Shown here: in pieces, positions 1 to 6,622 of the stretch
How positions within the stretch are numbered: the first letter of the stretch is position 1
Layout: each line of letters begins with the position of its first letter
Notes under the pieces: model-generated
Told to the model about the DNA's origin: nothing
What the model saw: the letters and a program-made list of their open reading frames with translations, nothing else
Database searches by the model: none
Source of the DNA: Acidobacteriaceae bacterium
GTDB taxonomy: Bacteria > Acidobacteriota > Terriglobia > Terriglobales > Acidobacteriaceae
DNA: 15,294 nucleotides
Assembly (NCBI GenBank): GCA_027307295.1
Contig: DAHUXF010000025.1
Span: forward strand, 1 to 15,294
Direction: 5' to 3'
Position numbers and translations under genes: made by a program

Positions 1-74
1 AGCGTAGAGACAATCAAACCCATACTCAAAAGCGACCAGACAAATTTCAAGTTTCCCCACCCTCTCATTTTCAT
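1..74 (-). CDS. Start of a putative secreted or membrane protein, cut by the window edge
   Basis: Only about 24 codons are in the window. Read on the minus strand from the ATG at 74, they give a short basic N-terminus followed by a hydrophobic stretch (FVWSLLSMGLIV), which looks like a signal peptide or first membrane segment. A second in-frame ATG lies two codons on, at 68-66. A GAGAAG upstream is 2 nt from the first ATG but 8 nt from the second, so the second is the better-spaced start. The frame is open to the edge. It lies downstream of nth on the same strand with a 74-bp gap, so it could be in the same transcript. The family cannot be told from so few residues. Confidence 0.45.
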   Translation of the reverse strand, partial: MKMRGWGNLKFVWSLLSMGLIVST

Positions 75-148
75 AGCTTCTCAGATATAAATTGCACTCG
101 CGTTCATCTAAGTCCCACCTTCTTCGTGTCTTAGACGGTGGAATCTTG

Positions 149-922
149 TTACGGCTGCGCCGTCTTATGTATCTCCACCGTTGACCAGGTCTTGTCCGCG
201 GCATGGCAGATATTTTCCAGCGGACATTCGGCGCATTTAGGCCGCCTGGCAATACACAGCGACCGTCCGTGATGAATGATCTGGTGGGAGAACTCGATCC
301 ATTTTGGCTGCGGAACCACTTTCATCAGGTCTTGCTCAATGTTTTTAGGATCGTCGGCACGGGTCAGCTCCAGGCGGCGGGAGATGCGGTGTACATGCGT
401 GTCCACCACCACACCCACGCCCTGCCTGAACCAGCTGCCGAGTACCACATTTGCGGTCTTGCGGGCTACGCCGGGCAAGGTGAGCAATTTGTCCATTTCG
501 TCCGGGACATGGCCGCCGAATTTTTCCACAATGCCGCGTGAAGCGCCGACTACGGACTTGGCCTTATTGCGGTAAAAGCCGGTAGGCCGCAGATCGGGTT
601 CAAGCTGTTCCGGCGTGGCCGCCGCCATGGCCTGGGGCGTGGGATATTTCTGGAAAAGCCCCGGCGTGACCTTATTTACCATTACGTCTGTACACTGTGC
701 GGAGAGAATTGTGGCAATCAGCAGCTCCCAGGCGCTTGTATGATGCAAAGCGCAGGTGACGTTAGGGTATCTCTCGTCCAGCCGATTTAGAATGTCTTTG
801 ACCCGTTCAGGGGCAATTGGGTCATACCGGCTTTTAGCGGCTGGTTTGGCTGGTTTAGGCTTCAAGGTCTTCGCCGGCCTTCCGGCGGGCGCTTTTGCAG
901 CTTTGGCTTTGGCACCTGGCAT
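149..922 (-). CDS. nth: Endonuclease III (DNA glycosylase/AP lyase)
   Basis: A base-excision-repair enzyme that removes oxidised pyrimidines and cleaves the abasic strand; it is cytoplasmic and carries a [4Fe-4S] cluster. In the 257-aa product, the helix-hairpin-helix holds LPGVARK with the expected catalytic Lys155, and the catalytic Asp174 is in VDTHVHRIS. The cluster Cys are 223, 230, 233 and 239 in the exact C-x6-C-x2-C-x5-C spacing. The start is placed at the ATG at 922-920: a longer frame to 1285 would overlap most of the opposing hemQ, and its extra residues look like antisense sequence. Residues 1-30 are Ala/Lys/Pro-rich, an extension E. coli Nth lacks and possibly DNA-binding. No good Shine-Dalgarno is visible. 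A weak TTGTGA-N17-TAGATT upstream would place transcription close to the ATG. The gene is divergent from hemQ. Confidence 0.95.
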   Translation of the reverse strand: MPGAKAKAAKAPAGRPAKTLKPKPAKPAAKSRYDPIAPERVKDILNRLDERYPNVTCALHHTSAWELLIATILSAQCTDVMVNKVTPGLFQKYPTPQAMAAATPEQLEPDLRPTGFYRNKAKSVVGASRGIVEKFGGHVPDEMDKLLTLPGVARKTANVVLGSWFRQGVGVVVDTHVHRISRRLELTRADDPKNIEQDLMKVVPQPKWIEFSHQIIHHGRSLCIARRPKCAECPLENICHAADKTWSTVEIHKTAQP

Positions 923-977
923 AGACACAAAATCTAAAGCAGTAGGCTTACAATCACAAGAGCAGAGGGGGCAGAAA

Positions 978-1841
978 ATGGCATCCACAACAAAGGCCGA
1001 AATGGAGATGTTAAGCGGGGCGTTACACTCCGTACCGCTGACAATTGACGGGTCCAGCGTATTGCACCAGATGTTTCGTTTCCGCTGGGCTGAGTGGCGC
1101 AAACTTACGACGGCCCAGCAGCATGAGATCGCAGCAGAAGCCTCTTCCGTACTGGCGCGGATGGAAAATGACATAGCCGGCCAAAGCGCTTTGTATTCGT
1201 TATTAGGCCATAAAGGAGACTTGTTGCTGGTCCATTTCCGCAAATCCTTTGACCAGTTAAAGGCCGCTGAACTGGAAATTTCCAAGCTCCGTCTGAGTGA
1301 TTATCTGGAGCAGACCACGTCTTATCTTTCCGTGGTTGAACTGGGGTTGTATGAGTCTTCAGTGAAGCTGTACCGCACCTTGCGCGAGCAGGGAATTGAA
1401 CCGCATTCCCCGGAATGGGACGCAGCCGTCGCTGACACAATTACCCGCCAGACCGAAGCGATGCGTCCGCGGCTATTCCCGCAGATTCCGCCAGCACGTT
1501 ATGTCTGCTTTTATCCCATGGACCGGAAGCGTGGCGAAGACAAAAACTGGTATAGCCTGCCGATTGAAGAGCGCCAGCGGCAAATGGAAGAGCATGGCTT
1601 GGTGGGCCGCCGTTATGCCGGAACGGTCCGGCAGATTATCACCGGATCCATTGGCTTTGACGATTGGGAGTGGGGCGTCGACCTGTTTGCCGACGATCCG
1701 CTGATATTTAAGAAATTGATTTATGAGATGCGGTTTGATGAAGTCAGCGCCGTCTACGCGCTGTTTGGAACGTTCTACGTGGGCGTCCGCTGCCCGGCTG
1801 TGGGGTTAGAAGGTTTGTTCAGCGGCAAATTGCCGGATTGA
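978..1841 (+). CDS. hemQ: Coproheme decarboxylase, chlorite-dismutase family (HemQ/ChdC)
   Basis: Catalyses the last step of the coproporphyrin-dependent haem route: peroxide-driven decarboxylation of two coproheme propionates to give haem b. The C-terminal half matches the HemQ signature closely: YPMDRKR (Tyr179 at the position of the catalytic Tyr of Firmicute enzymes, Met181 two residues on), NWYSLPIEERQ, His206 in EEHG at the axial-ligand position, Gln219 13 residues later, then DDWEWGVDLFADDP and YEMRFDEVSA. At 287 aa it is longer than the roughly 250-aa Firmicute enzymes; the extra length is mainly N-terminal. The start is the ATG at 978, set by GAGGGGG at 965-971 with 6-nt spacing; longer in-frame starts would run into nth. 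It heads a plus-strand cluster: 32 bp to the next small gene, then DedA. Function as HemQ rather than a true chlorite dismutase is inferred from the Tyr and Gln positions. Confidence 0.92.
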   Translation: MASTTKAEMEMLSGALHSVPLTIDGSSVLHQMFRFRWAEWRKLTTAQQHEIAAEASSVLARMENDIAGQSALYSLLGHKGDLLLVHFRKSFDQLKAAELEISKLRLSDYLEQTTSYLSVVELGLYESSVKLYRTLREQGIEPHSPEWDAAVADTITRQTEAMRPRLFPQIPPARYVCFYPMDRKRGEDKNWYSLPIEERQRQMEEHGLVGRRYAGTVRQIITGSIGFDDWEWGVDLFADDPLIFKKLIYEMRFDEVSAVYALFGTFYVGVRCPAVGLEGLFSGKLPD

Positions 1842-1873
1842 CCTTTCCACGCGGCAGTCAGTAGTCTTCTTGC

Positions 1874-2098
1874 ATGGTCAAAGCAGTACAAGCCGGGCAA
1901 GTCTGGCGCAGTGACGAAAGCGGAGACAACTACCTGGTCACAAAGGTCTACGCGGAAGTATTCACGCAGTACGCCATGCTTCGTCCGGCTAAAGTGAGCG
2001 CGCCGGAAGCAGAGACGATTCGCGTGAAGGTCGCCAAGGCTGAAGGCGGGATGACATTGCCCGGTTATACATTCACGCAGGCTTCGCAGGATTTTTAG
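1874..2098 (+). CDS. Small conserved-looking hypothetical protein, 74 aa
   Basis: I do not recognise the family. The protein is soluble and strand-rich, with no signal peptide, membrane segment, Cys cluster or His cluster. It opens with an AGQVW(R) motif typical of small SH3-like or KOW-like beta-barrels and closes with LPGYTFTQ. The ATG at 1874 has no clear Shine-Dalgarno, so translation may depend on read-through from hemQ, whose stop is 32 bp upstream. The dedA start follows 15 bp after its stop. Tight placement between two real genes and normal codon use support a real gene. No function is proposed. Confidence 0.6.
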   Translation: MVKAVQAGQVWRSDESGDNYLVTKVYAEVFTQYAMLRPAKVSAPEAETIRVKVAKAEGGMTLPGYTFTQASQDF

Positions 2099-2113
2099 AA
2101 AAGAACCCACCGG

Positions 2114-2749
2114 ATGATCCAAAAAATCATTGCCACGCTGGCCGGATTTATTATTGCCATAATCTCCAAGACCGGCTATCTGGGCGTGCTTGCACTCATG
2201 GCCATTGAATCGGCCTGCATTCCGCTGCCTTCTGAAATCATTATGCCTTTTGCCGGATTTCTGGTTTACAAGGGCGAGTTCAATCTGCTTTGGGCGGCCA
2301 CGGCCGGCGCTCTGGGATGCAATGTGGGCTCTGTAATTGCTTATGAAATTGGCTATTACGGAGGACGTCCGCTGGTGGAGCGCTACGGAGCGCATGTGTT
2401 TCTTGGCCGCCGCGAACTGGAAATGGCGGACAGGTTTTTCCACCGCTTTGGTACGCTCGCAGTGCTTATCGGACGGCTATTACCCGTAATCCGTACGTTT
2501 ATCGCTTTGCCTGCAGGCATTGCGCGCATGCCACGCCTGCGGTTCCACATTTATACCTTCGCCGGTTCCTGGCCATGGTGCTTTATGTTGGCCTGGATCG
2601 GCATGAAGCTGGGCGAAAGTTGGGATAAAGACCCGCGCCTGAAGCAGTGGTTTCATCGCATGGATGCTGTGATCATTCTGTTACTGCTGGCAGGGGTGGG
2701 ATGGTTTGTGTGGTCACACTGGAAGAACCGCGTGCGTGCCGTAGCATAA
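2114..2749 (+). CDS. DedA-family membrane protein
   Basis: A polytopic inner-membrane protein of the DedA/SNARE-associated family, members of which are linked to phospholipid (including undecaprenyl-phosphate) translocation and membrane homeostasis. The 211-aa length fits the family. Hallmarks are the acidic re-entrant segment with Glu32 and PLPSE (Glu41) followed by PFAGFL, the Gly-rich helix ending YEIGYYGGRP (about 77-86), and GRLLPVIRTFIALPAGIARM (120-139) with Arg121 and Arg127, equivalent to the arginines needed in E. coli YqjA/YghB. The C-terminal helix is at about 184-202. The start is the ATG at 2114, 15 bp after the previous stop, with only a weak purine-rich AAAAGAA upstream, so it is probably co-transcribed with hemQ. 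The exact substrate cannot be read from sequence. Confidence 0.9.
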   Translation: MIQKIIATLAGFIIAIISKTGYLGVLALMAIESACIPLPSEIIMPFAGFLVYKGEFNLLWAATAGALGCNVGSVIAYEIGYYGGRPLVERYGAHVFLGRRELEMADRFFHRFGTLAVLIGRLLPVIRTFIALPAGIARMPRLRFHIYTFAGSWPWCFMLAWIGMKLGESWDKDPRLKQWFHRMDAVIILLLLAGVGWFVWSHWKNRVRAVA

Positions 2750-2822
2750 GCAGTTTGCAAAAGGCGCTCTCAATACGCGAAAATAATAGGTTTGCACTCA
2801 TCATAAGGATGGTTCTGTATTA

Positions 2823-4178
2823 ATGGCTGCTTCCGTTGACAAGACAACTGAAACAAAAACAACACCAACAAAGATTGCCCCAGCCAAGGGCAGGCTGGGA
2901 GTGATGATTGTTGGCATGGGCGCTGTGGCAACCACGTTCATTGCCGGTGTCGAGGCAGTCCGCAAGGGAATCGCCAAGCCTATTGGATCGCTCACACAAA
3001 TGGGCACCATACGCCTGGGCAAGCGCACCGATGGCCGTTCACCCAAGATCAGTCAATTTGTGCCCCTGGCCAACCTCAAAGATATGGTGTTCACTGCCTG
3101 GGACATCTTTGAAGACGATGCTTACGCTGCCGCAATGAACGCCGGCGTACTGGAGAAAGAACTGCTCAACAAGATCAAGCCGTTCATGCGCTCCATTAAG
3201 CCGCGCAAGGCGGTTTTTGACCACAATTACGTCAAATTGCTGGATGGCAAGCACGTAAAGAAGGGCAAGAACAAGAAAGACCTGGCCCAGCAGTTGCGCG
3301 CCGATATCCGCGATTTCAAAAAGAAATCCAAAGCTGACCGCCTGGTGATGATCTGGTGCGCCTCCACGGAAAGCTTCCTCAAGCAGAGCGCCGTTCACGA
3401 ATCTCTGGAAGCTTTTGAGCGCGGCCTGGAAAAGAATGACCCCAATATTGCGCCATCCATGATCTATGCTTACGCGGCCCTGATGGAAGGCGTGCCGTTC
3501 GCCAACGGCGCTCCAAATCTCACGGTAGACATACCGGTGATGATGGAGCTATCCAAGGCCAACAATGCTCCGATTGCTGGCAAAGATTTCAAGACCGGCC
3601 AGACGCTTATGAAGACCATTCTCGCTCCCGGCTTCAAGGCGCGCATGTTGGGCTTGAATGGCTGGTTTTCCACCAATATCCTGGGCAATCGCGATGGGGA
3701 AGTGCTGGAAGACCCCGGCTCATTTAAGACCAAGGAAGAATCCAAGCTTTCTGTGTTGGATCGGATTCTGCAGCCGGAGCTGTATCCTGATCTCTACGGG
3801 AACATCCACCATAAAGTCCGTATTAACTACTACCCGCCCCGTGGTGATAACAAAGAAGGCTGGGACAACATTGATATCTTTGGCTGGCTTGGCTACCCGA
3901 TGCAGATCAAGGTAGATTTTCTCTGCCGGGATTCGATTTTGGCCGCCCCCATTGTGCTTGATCTGGTGCTGTTTCTGGACTTGGCCAAGCGCAGTGAAGA
4001 GCTGTGCGGCCTGGGCGTTCAGGAGTGGTTGAGTTTCTATCTGAAGTCGCCTATGACGGTCCCCGGACTTTATCCCGAACACGATTTGTTCATACAGTCG
4101 ATGAAGCTCAAGAATACCTTGCGCCATCTTAAGGGCGAGCCACTGATCACCCATCTGGGCCTGGAGTATTACGACTAG
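2823..4178 (+). CDS. ino1: myo-Inositol-1-phosphate synthase
   Basis: NAD-dependent conversion of glucose 6-phosphate to inositol 1-phosphate, the entry step to inositol, inositol lipids and derived solutes; cytoplasmic. The 451-aa product has an N-terminal Rossmann segment VMIVGMGAVATT (Gly31, Gly33), then the family blocks AGKDFKTGQT (Lys254, Asp255, Lys257, Thr258), NGWFSTNILGNRDG (from Asn279), KEGWDNIDIFGWLG, and KVDFLCRDSILAAP (from Lys363) with Asp365, Arg369 and Asp370. These cover the NAD-binding and catalytic lysine/aspartate regions of the family. The Rossmann loop differs from both the yeast GWGGNNG form and the mycobacterial form, suggesting a separate bacterial subgroup. Residues 1-22 are a Thr/Lys-rich disordered tail. 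The start is the ATG at 2823, with AAGGA at 2805-2809 as a rather distant Shine-Dalgarno. A 73-bp gap separates it from dedA, and a secreted-protein gene starts 6 bp after its stop. Confidence 0.93.
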   Translation: MAASVDKTTETKTTPTKIAPAKGRLGVMIVGMGAVATTFIAGVEAVRKGIAKPIGSLTQMGTIRLGKRTDGRSPKISQFVPLANLKDMVFTAWDIFEDDAYAAAMNAGVLEKELLNKIKPFMRSIKPRKAVFDHNYVKLLDGKHVKKGKNKKDLAQQLRADIRDFKKKSKADRLVMIWCASTESFLKQSAVHESLEAFERGLEKNDPNIAPSMIYAYAALMEGVPFANGAPNLTVDIPVMMELSKANNAPIAGKDFKTGQTLMKTILAPGFKARMLGLNGWFSTNILGNRDGEVLEDPGSFKTKEESKLSVLDRILQPELYPDLYGNIHHKVRINYYPPRGDNKEGWDNIDIFGWLGYPMQIKVDFLCRDSILAAPIVLDLVLFLDLAKRSEELCGLGVQEWLSFYLKSPMTVPGLYPEHDLFIQSMKLKNTLRHLKGEPLITHLGLEYYD

Positions 4179-4184
4179 CAGCCC

Positions 4185-4628
4185 ATGTCATCTCTCAGGC
4201 AGGCATCACAATCTTGTATGAGATTGTGCTGGGGGCTGATGTTTGCCTGGATATTTGTCCTTACTGCCATACCAGCCTGCCCGGCGGATGGAACGTTCCG
4301 GGGCAAGGTCATTGATCCGCCAGCTGGCCAGCCATTGGTTGCGGGCTGGATATTTGTGGAGGGCCGCAACCACACGCTCCGGCGGGTGGAAGTCGCACAT
4401 GCTGCTGTGGTCTTTGGTGAAGACGTCCCCGCAAGTCAACGCCATAAATGCAATTCTGGCTGCCTGAGCGCAGGCCAGGAAGTCCTGATTACAGCGCGGC
4501 AGGATTCAGATGGTGAATGGCGGGCCAGACGGGTGGAAATCCTTCATATGTCCTCCCGCACTGCCACGGCCAAGCTTTCAGGCTGGTACTTTACTAAACT
4601 TTACGGGAATTTCCAGGTTTTCCAGTGA
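4185..4628 (+). CDS. Small secreted protein of unknown function, 147 aa
   Basis: Not recognised as a named family. After a short polar region there is a hydrophobic signal segment (about residues 13-31, LCWGLMFAWIFVLTAIPAC), then a mature part rich in beta strand: GTFRGKVIDPPAGQPLVAGW near the start, a Cys pair (HKCNSGC) near the middle, and EVLITARQDSDGEWRARRVEI, which resembles a small OB-fold or beta-sandwich domain. The two Cys could form a disulphide outside the cytoplasm. The ATG at 4185 follows the ino1 stop by 6 bp with no clear Shine-Dalgarno; a second in-frame ATG at 4218 (Met12) begins a more typical signal peptide and lies in the loop of an 8-bp hairpin (4207-4228). Which start is used is open. 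Co-transcription with ino1 is likely. Confidence 0.65.
   Translation: MSSLRQASQSCMRLCWGLMFAWIFVLTAIPACPADGTFRGKVIDPPAGQPLVAGWIFVEGRNHTLRRVEVAHAAVVFGEDVPASQRHKCNSGCLSAGQEVLITARQDSDGEWRARRVEILHMSSRTATAKLSGWYFTKLYGNFQVFQ
4207..4228 (+). repeat. Inverted repeat, 8-bp arms, framing an internal ATG
   Basis: CACAATCT at 4207-4214 is the exact reverse complement of AGATTGTG at 4221-4228, separated by the 6-nt loop TGTATG. The loop carries the in-frame ATG at 4218. As RNA it would form a hairpin displaying that start codon. Confidence 0.6.
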
Positions 4629-4647
4629 CTTCCGGATAACCGGGAAG
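4629..4647 (+). terminator. Possible hairpin after the secreted-protein gene
   Basis: CTTCCGG at 4629-4635 can pair with CCGGGAAG at 4640-4647 (one bulged base, ATAA loop), directly after the stop of the secreted-protein gene. There is no T-run behind it, so it may be a weak or Rho-assisted end or an mRNA-stabilising hairpin rather than an intrinsic terminator. Confidence 0.3.
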
Positions 4648-4713
4648 CAGGTATTATGCATCGCACCACTAACTGGAGAAATCTAAATTAAGAGAGCGCG
4701 CGAAGTCCGGCGT

Positions 4714-4719
4714 TATAAT
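4714..4719 (+). promoter_or_regulatory. Consensus -10 box for the M48 protease gene
   Basis: A perfect TATAAT lies 42 bp upstream of the protease ATG, giving an expected transcript start near 4726 and a leader of about 36 nt. No TTGACA-like -35 box is present at 16-18 bp, so it would need an activator or be a weak promoter. Confidence 0.45.
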
Positions 4720-4750
4720 AGGCCTGTGCCAGTCGCAGGCGCGTTCTGGC

Positions 4751-4755
4751 AGGAG
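4751..4755 (+). promoter_or_regulatory. Ribosome binding site that fixes the M48 start
   Basis: AGGAG with 6-nt spacing to the ATG at 4762. It decides against an in-frame GTG at 4726, which would add 12 residues in front of an otherwise typical signal peptide. Confidence 0.75.
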
Positions 4756-4761
4756 TGTGCT

Positions 4762-5961
4762 ATGAAATTCCGTTTGTCCATGCTTTCGGCGATTCTGGTT
4801 GCCGGTGTGATTTTCTCTACCGCTTCTTTCGGCCAGGACGATAAACAAAAATCGCAGACTCCGGCCAGTCAGTCGCAGCCTGCCGCCACCGGCCAGAGCC
4901 AAAGCCAGTCGCAACCAGCGGCTGACGCGAAGCCCGATCAGGACCAAACGCCTGCCGCAGCCGACCAGGACCAGGCGCAACCTTCATCTGATCAGGACGA
5001 CAAAGACAAAAAGAACGACAAAAAGAGCAAAGAGAAGGAAGCTAAAGGCAAGCACAGTGGCGGCAAAAATGATGTGGACGCCATTGGGAACCGCAAAGTG
5101 GCAGGTTGGGATTGGTACTCCATTGAGAGTGAAATCCGCATGGGCAAAGAGTATGCCACCCAGATTGAAGCCAGCCTGAAACTGGTGAACGACCCCGTTA
5201 TCAATGAATATGTAAACCGGGTGGGCCAGAATCTGGTGCGGAACTCTGACGCAAAAGTGCCTTTCACCATCAAGGTGGTGGATTCTGACGTAATCAATGC
5301 CATGGCGCTGCCGGGCGGTTTCTTTTATGTGAATTCGGGCCTGATTCTGGCGGCGGACAATGAAGCAGAACTGGCTGGCGTGATGGCGCATGAAATTGCC
5401 CACGTAGCCGCGCGCCATACCACGCGGCAGCTCACCCGTGCCCAGTTTGCCAACTACATGAGCCTCCCCCTGTTCTTTGTTGGCGGCGGCATCGGCCTTG
5501 CCGCCCGCGAAGCTGCCGGCATCGGCCTGCCGATGACCTTTCTCAAATTTTCACGGACCTTTGAAGCCGAAGCCGATTACCTTGGCATCCAGTACATGTA
5601 CAAAGCCGGCTACGATCCGAACGAGTTCGTGAACTTCTTCGAGAAAATACAGGCCCAGGAAAAGAAGAAGCCGGGGTCCATGGCCAAGGTTTTTACCGAT
5701 CATCCGCAAACCCCGGACCGTATTACCAAATCGCAGGAAGAGATTGCCACCATCCTGCCTCCCAAAGATCAGTACATTGAAACCACGTCCGAATTTAACG
5801 ACATGAAATCCCGTCTGGCGGCCATTGAAAACCGGCATAAGGTGGATGACGCAAACAATCCCAATAAACCAACATTGCGCCGCGGACAGGGAAATGCCTC
5901 ATCAAAAGACGGCGACAAGAAAGATGATGACCGTCCAACGCTGAAGCGCCGGGACCAATAA
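4762..5961 (+). CDS. Secreted M48-family zinc metalloprotease
   Basis: An exported zinc endopeptidase of the M48 (BepA/Oma1-like) group, which degrades or helps fold envelope proteins. The 399-aa product has a signal peptide (1 to about 24, ending ASFGQ), a highly polar Gln/Ser/Asp/Lys low-complexity linker (about 25-100), then the peptidase core. The zinc site is HEIAH (His210, Glu211, His214), with the third ligand Glu268 and Asp272 in EAEADYLG. A hydrophobic Gly-rich segment (LFFVGGGIGLAA) lies between them. FTDHPQTPDRI matches the family's C-terminal block. No TPR repeats follow, unlike E. coli BepA; instead the tail (365-399) is disordered and carries the short motif [KR]PTL[RK]R twice. 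AGGAG at 4751-4755 sets the start. The gene has its own -10 box and downstream terminator, so it is probably monocistronic. Confidence 0.92.
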   Translation: MKFRLSMLSAILVAGVIFSTASFGQDDKQKSQTPASQSQPAATGQSQSQSQPAADAKPDQDQTPAAADQDQAQPSSDQDDKDKKNDKKSKEKEAKGKHSGGKNDVDAIGNRKVAGWDWYSIESEIRMGKEYATQIEASLKLVNDPVINEYVNRVGQNLVRNSDAKVPFTIKVVDSDVINAMALPGGFFYVNSGLILAADNEAELAGVMAHEIAHVAARHTTRQLTRAQFANYMSLPLFFVGGGIGLAAREAAGIGLPMTFLKFSRTFEAEADYLGIQYMYKAGYDPNEFVNFFEKIQAQEKKKPGSMAKVFTDHPQTPDRITKSQEEIATILPPKDQYIETTSEFNDMKSRLAAIENRHKVDDANNPNKPTLRRGQGNASSKDGDKKDDDRPTLKRRDQ

Positions 5962-5994
5962 ACAAGAGATATCAGACAGTTATCAAATGCCAGA

Positions 5995-6029
5995 GGCGGC
6001 CCAGGAACATCGGGCCGCCATTGCCTTTT
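5995..6029 (+). terminator. Intrinsic terminator after the M48 protease gene
   Basis: GGCGGCCC at 5995-6002 pairs exactly with GGGCCGCC at 6012-6019 (9-nt loop) and is followed by ATTGCCTTTT. The stem starts 34 bp after the protease stop. The T-tract is short, but the GC-rich 8-bp stem is strong. Confidence 0.65.
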
Positions 6030-6100
6030 GGCTGGCCGGAAAAACCAAGGCCAGACTCATGGATATGTATCAGGAAAATGTCAGAAATCCGAGATCAGGT

Positions 6101-6135
6101 AAAACAAGAAAGGCGAATCATCTCAGGATTCGCCT
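6101..6135 (-). terminator. Intrinsic terminator for the CxH/CxxC protein gene
   Basis: A perfect 8-bp stem, AGGCGAAT (6111-6118) and ATTCGCCT (6128-6135), has a 9-nt loop. Read on the minus strand it is followed by TTCTTGTTTT (6110-6101). It lies 31-65 bp beyond the minus-strand stop at 6166 and faces the terminator of the convergent protease gene. Confidence 0.7.
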
Positions 6136-6165
6136 CATACGTGGAAAGGAGCTTTACGGGGGCAA

Positions 6166-6405
6166 CTATTTATCGGCAAAAATCTCTGCTGATTTTGCTG
6201 CTAAAGCATTTATTTTGCGTGGGTTACCTTCAATCATCTTCATCTCATGCCAGTCGTATGGGAATTCTTTGCCACAATCCAGGCAAGCCACATAGGTTCC
6301 GGTGACAGCAGCCGCCGCTGAGAGCCTCTGTCCTGGCCTTTTTGTGATCGGGAAGCTGAAATTCTTGTGATTGCAACCAAACAGCACATCGAGAATACTC
6401 GCCAT
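6166..6405 (-). CDS. 79-aa CxH/CxxC putative zinc-binding protein
   Basis: A small cytoplasmic protein with Cys11-x-His13 near the N-terminus and Cys41-x2-Cys44 (CLDCGKEF) in the middle, which together could form one zinc-ribbon site; no enzyme motif is present. I recall similar short proteins (MASILDVLFGC start, TYVxCLDCGKEFxYDW core) in acidobacterial genomes, but I know of no assigned function. The ATG at 6405 is well supported by AGAGGTGG on the minus strand a few bases upstream. The C-terminal about 20 residues are polar. It has a strong terminator of its own, and the 239-bp spacer before it holds an 8-bp inverted repeat and a 10-bp palindrome, so it is probably independently controlled. 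Confidence 0.8.
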   Translation of the reverse strand: MASILDVLFGCNHKNFSFPITKRPGQRLSAAAAVTGTYVACLDCGKEFPYDWHEMKMIEGNPRKINALAAKSAEIFADK

Positions 6406-6487
6406 ACTTCACCACCTCTAGAACCACGGGGGGTTTCGCCTTTTTTGGAAGCGTTCCCTTTGCCCACTGGATAATTTTACTACGGGT

Positions 6488-6515
6488 CATGAACTTATGT
6501 ACACCTTAGTTCATG
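6488..6515. repeat. Inverted repeat, 8-bp arms, possible operator
   Basis: CATGAACT (6488-6495) and AGTTCATG (6508-6515) are exact reverse complements around a 12-bp spacer that itself contains TGTACA. It sits about 85-110 bp upstream of the 79-aa gene start and between no other genes. Confidence 0.55.
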
Positions 6516-6522
6516 GGCTGCG

Positions 6523-6532
6523 GTAACGTTAC
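6523..6532. repeat. Perfect 10-bp palindrome GTAACGTTAC
   Basis: The sequence equals its own reverse complement. It lies 7 bp beyond the 8-bp inverted repeat in the same spacer, upstream of the 79-aa gene and downstream of the anti-sigma gene. It could be a dimeric-regulator site. Confidence 0.45.
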
Positions 6533-6597
6533 ATTAGATTCAGAGCTCCTCGAAAAGGTTAGATGACAGAGCAGATTTTTCCCGTCAAATATAATGC

Positions 6598-6622
6598 AAA
6601 AAATACACTTATGTGTGTAAGT
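6598..6622 (-). terminator. Weak AT-rich terminator for the sigma/anti-sigma operon
   Basis: On the minus strand, ACTTA (6622-6618) can pair with TAAGT (6611-6607) around a 6-nt loop; after GTA comes a run of six T (6603-6598). An alternative ACAC/GTGT pairing uses the same region. It begins about 22 bp past the anti-sigma stop. The stem is weak, but the T-run is in the right place. Confidence 0.4.

Noticed and set aside
756..977. In-frame 5' extension of hemQ overlapping nth
   Set aside because: The extension overlaps the confirmed nth N-terminus, and a good ribosome binding site supports the ATG at 978.
923..1285. N-terminal extension of nth across hemQ
   Set aside because: The extra 121 residues are antisense to hemQ and unlike any Nth; the Ala/Lys-rich Met start at 922 gives a sensible length.
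4840..5065. Short repeats in the Gln/Ser/Asp/Lys-rich part of the M48 gene as a possible CRISPR or satellite
   Set aside because: They are in-frame low-complexity codons for a disordered linker, without constant spacers or repeat length.
6245..6490. Overlapping 81-codon minus-strand frame starting at the ATG within the inverted repeat
   Set aside because: Its first 30 residues read plausibly, but the rest is a shifted frame through the well-supported 79-aa gene, and it has no ribosome binding site.
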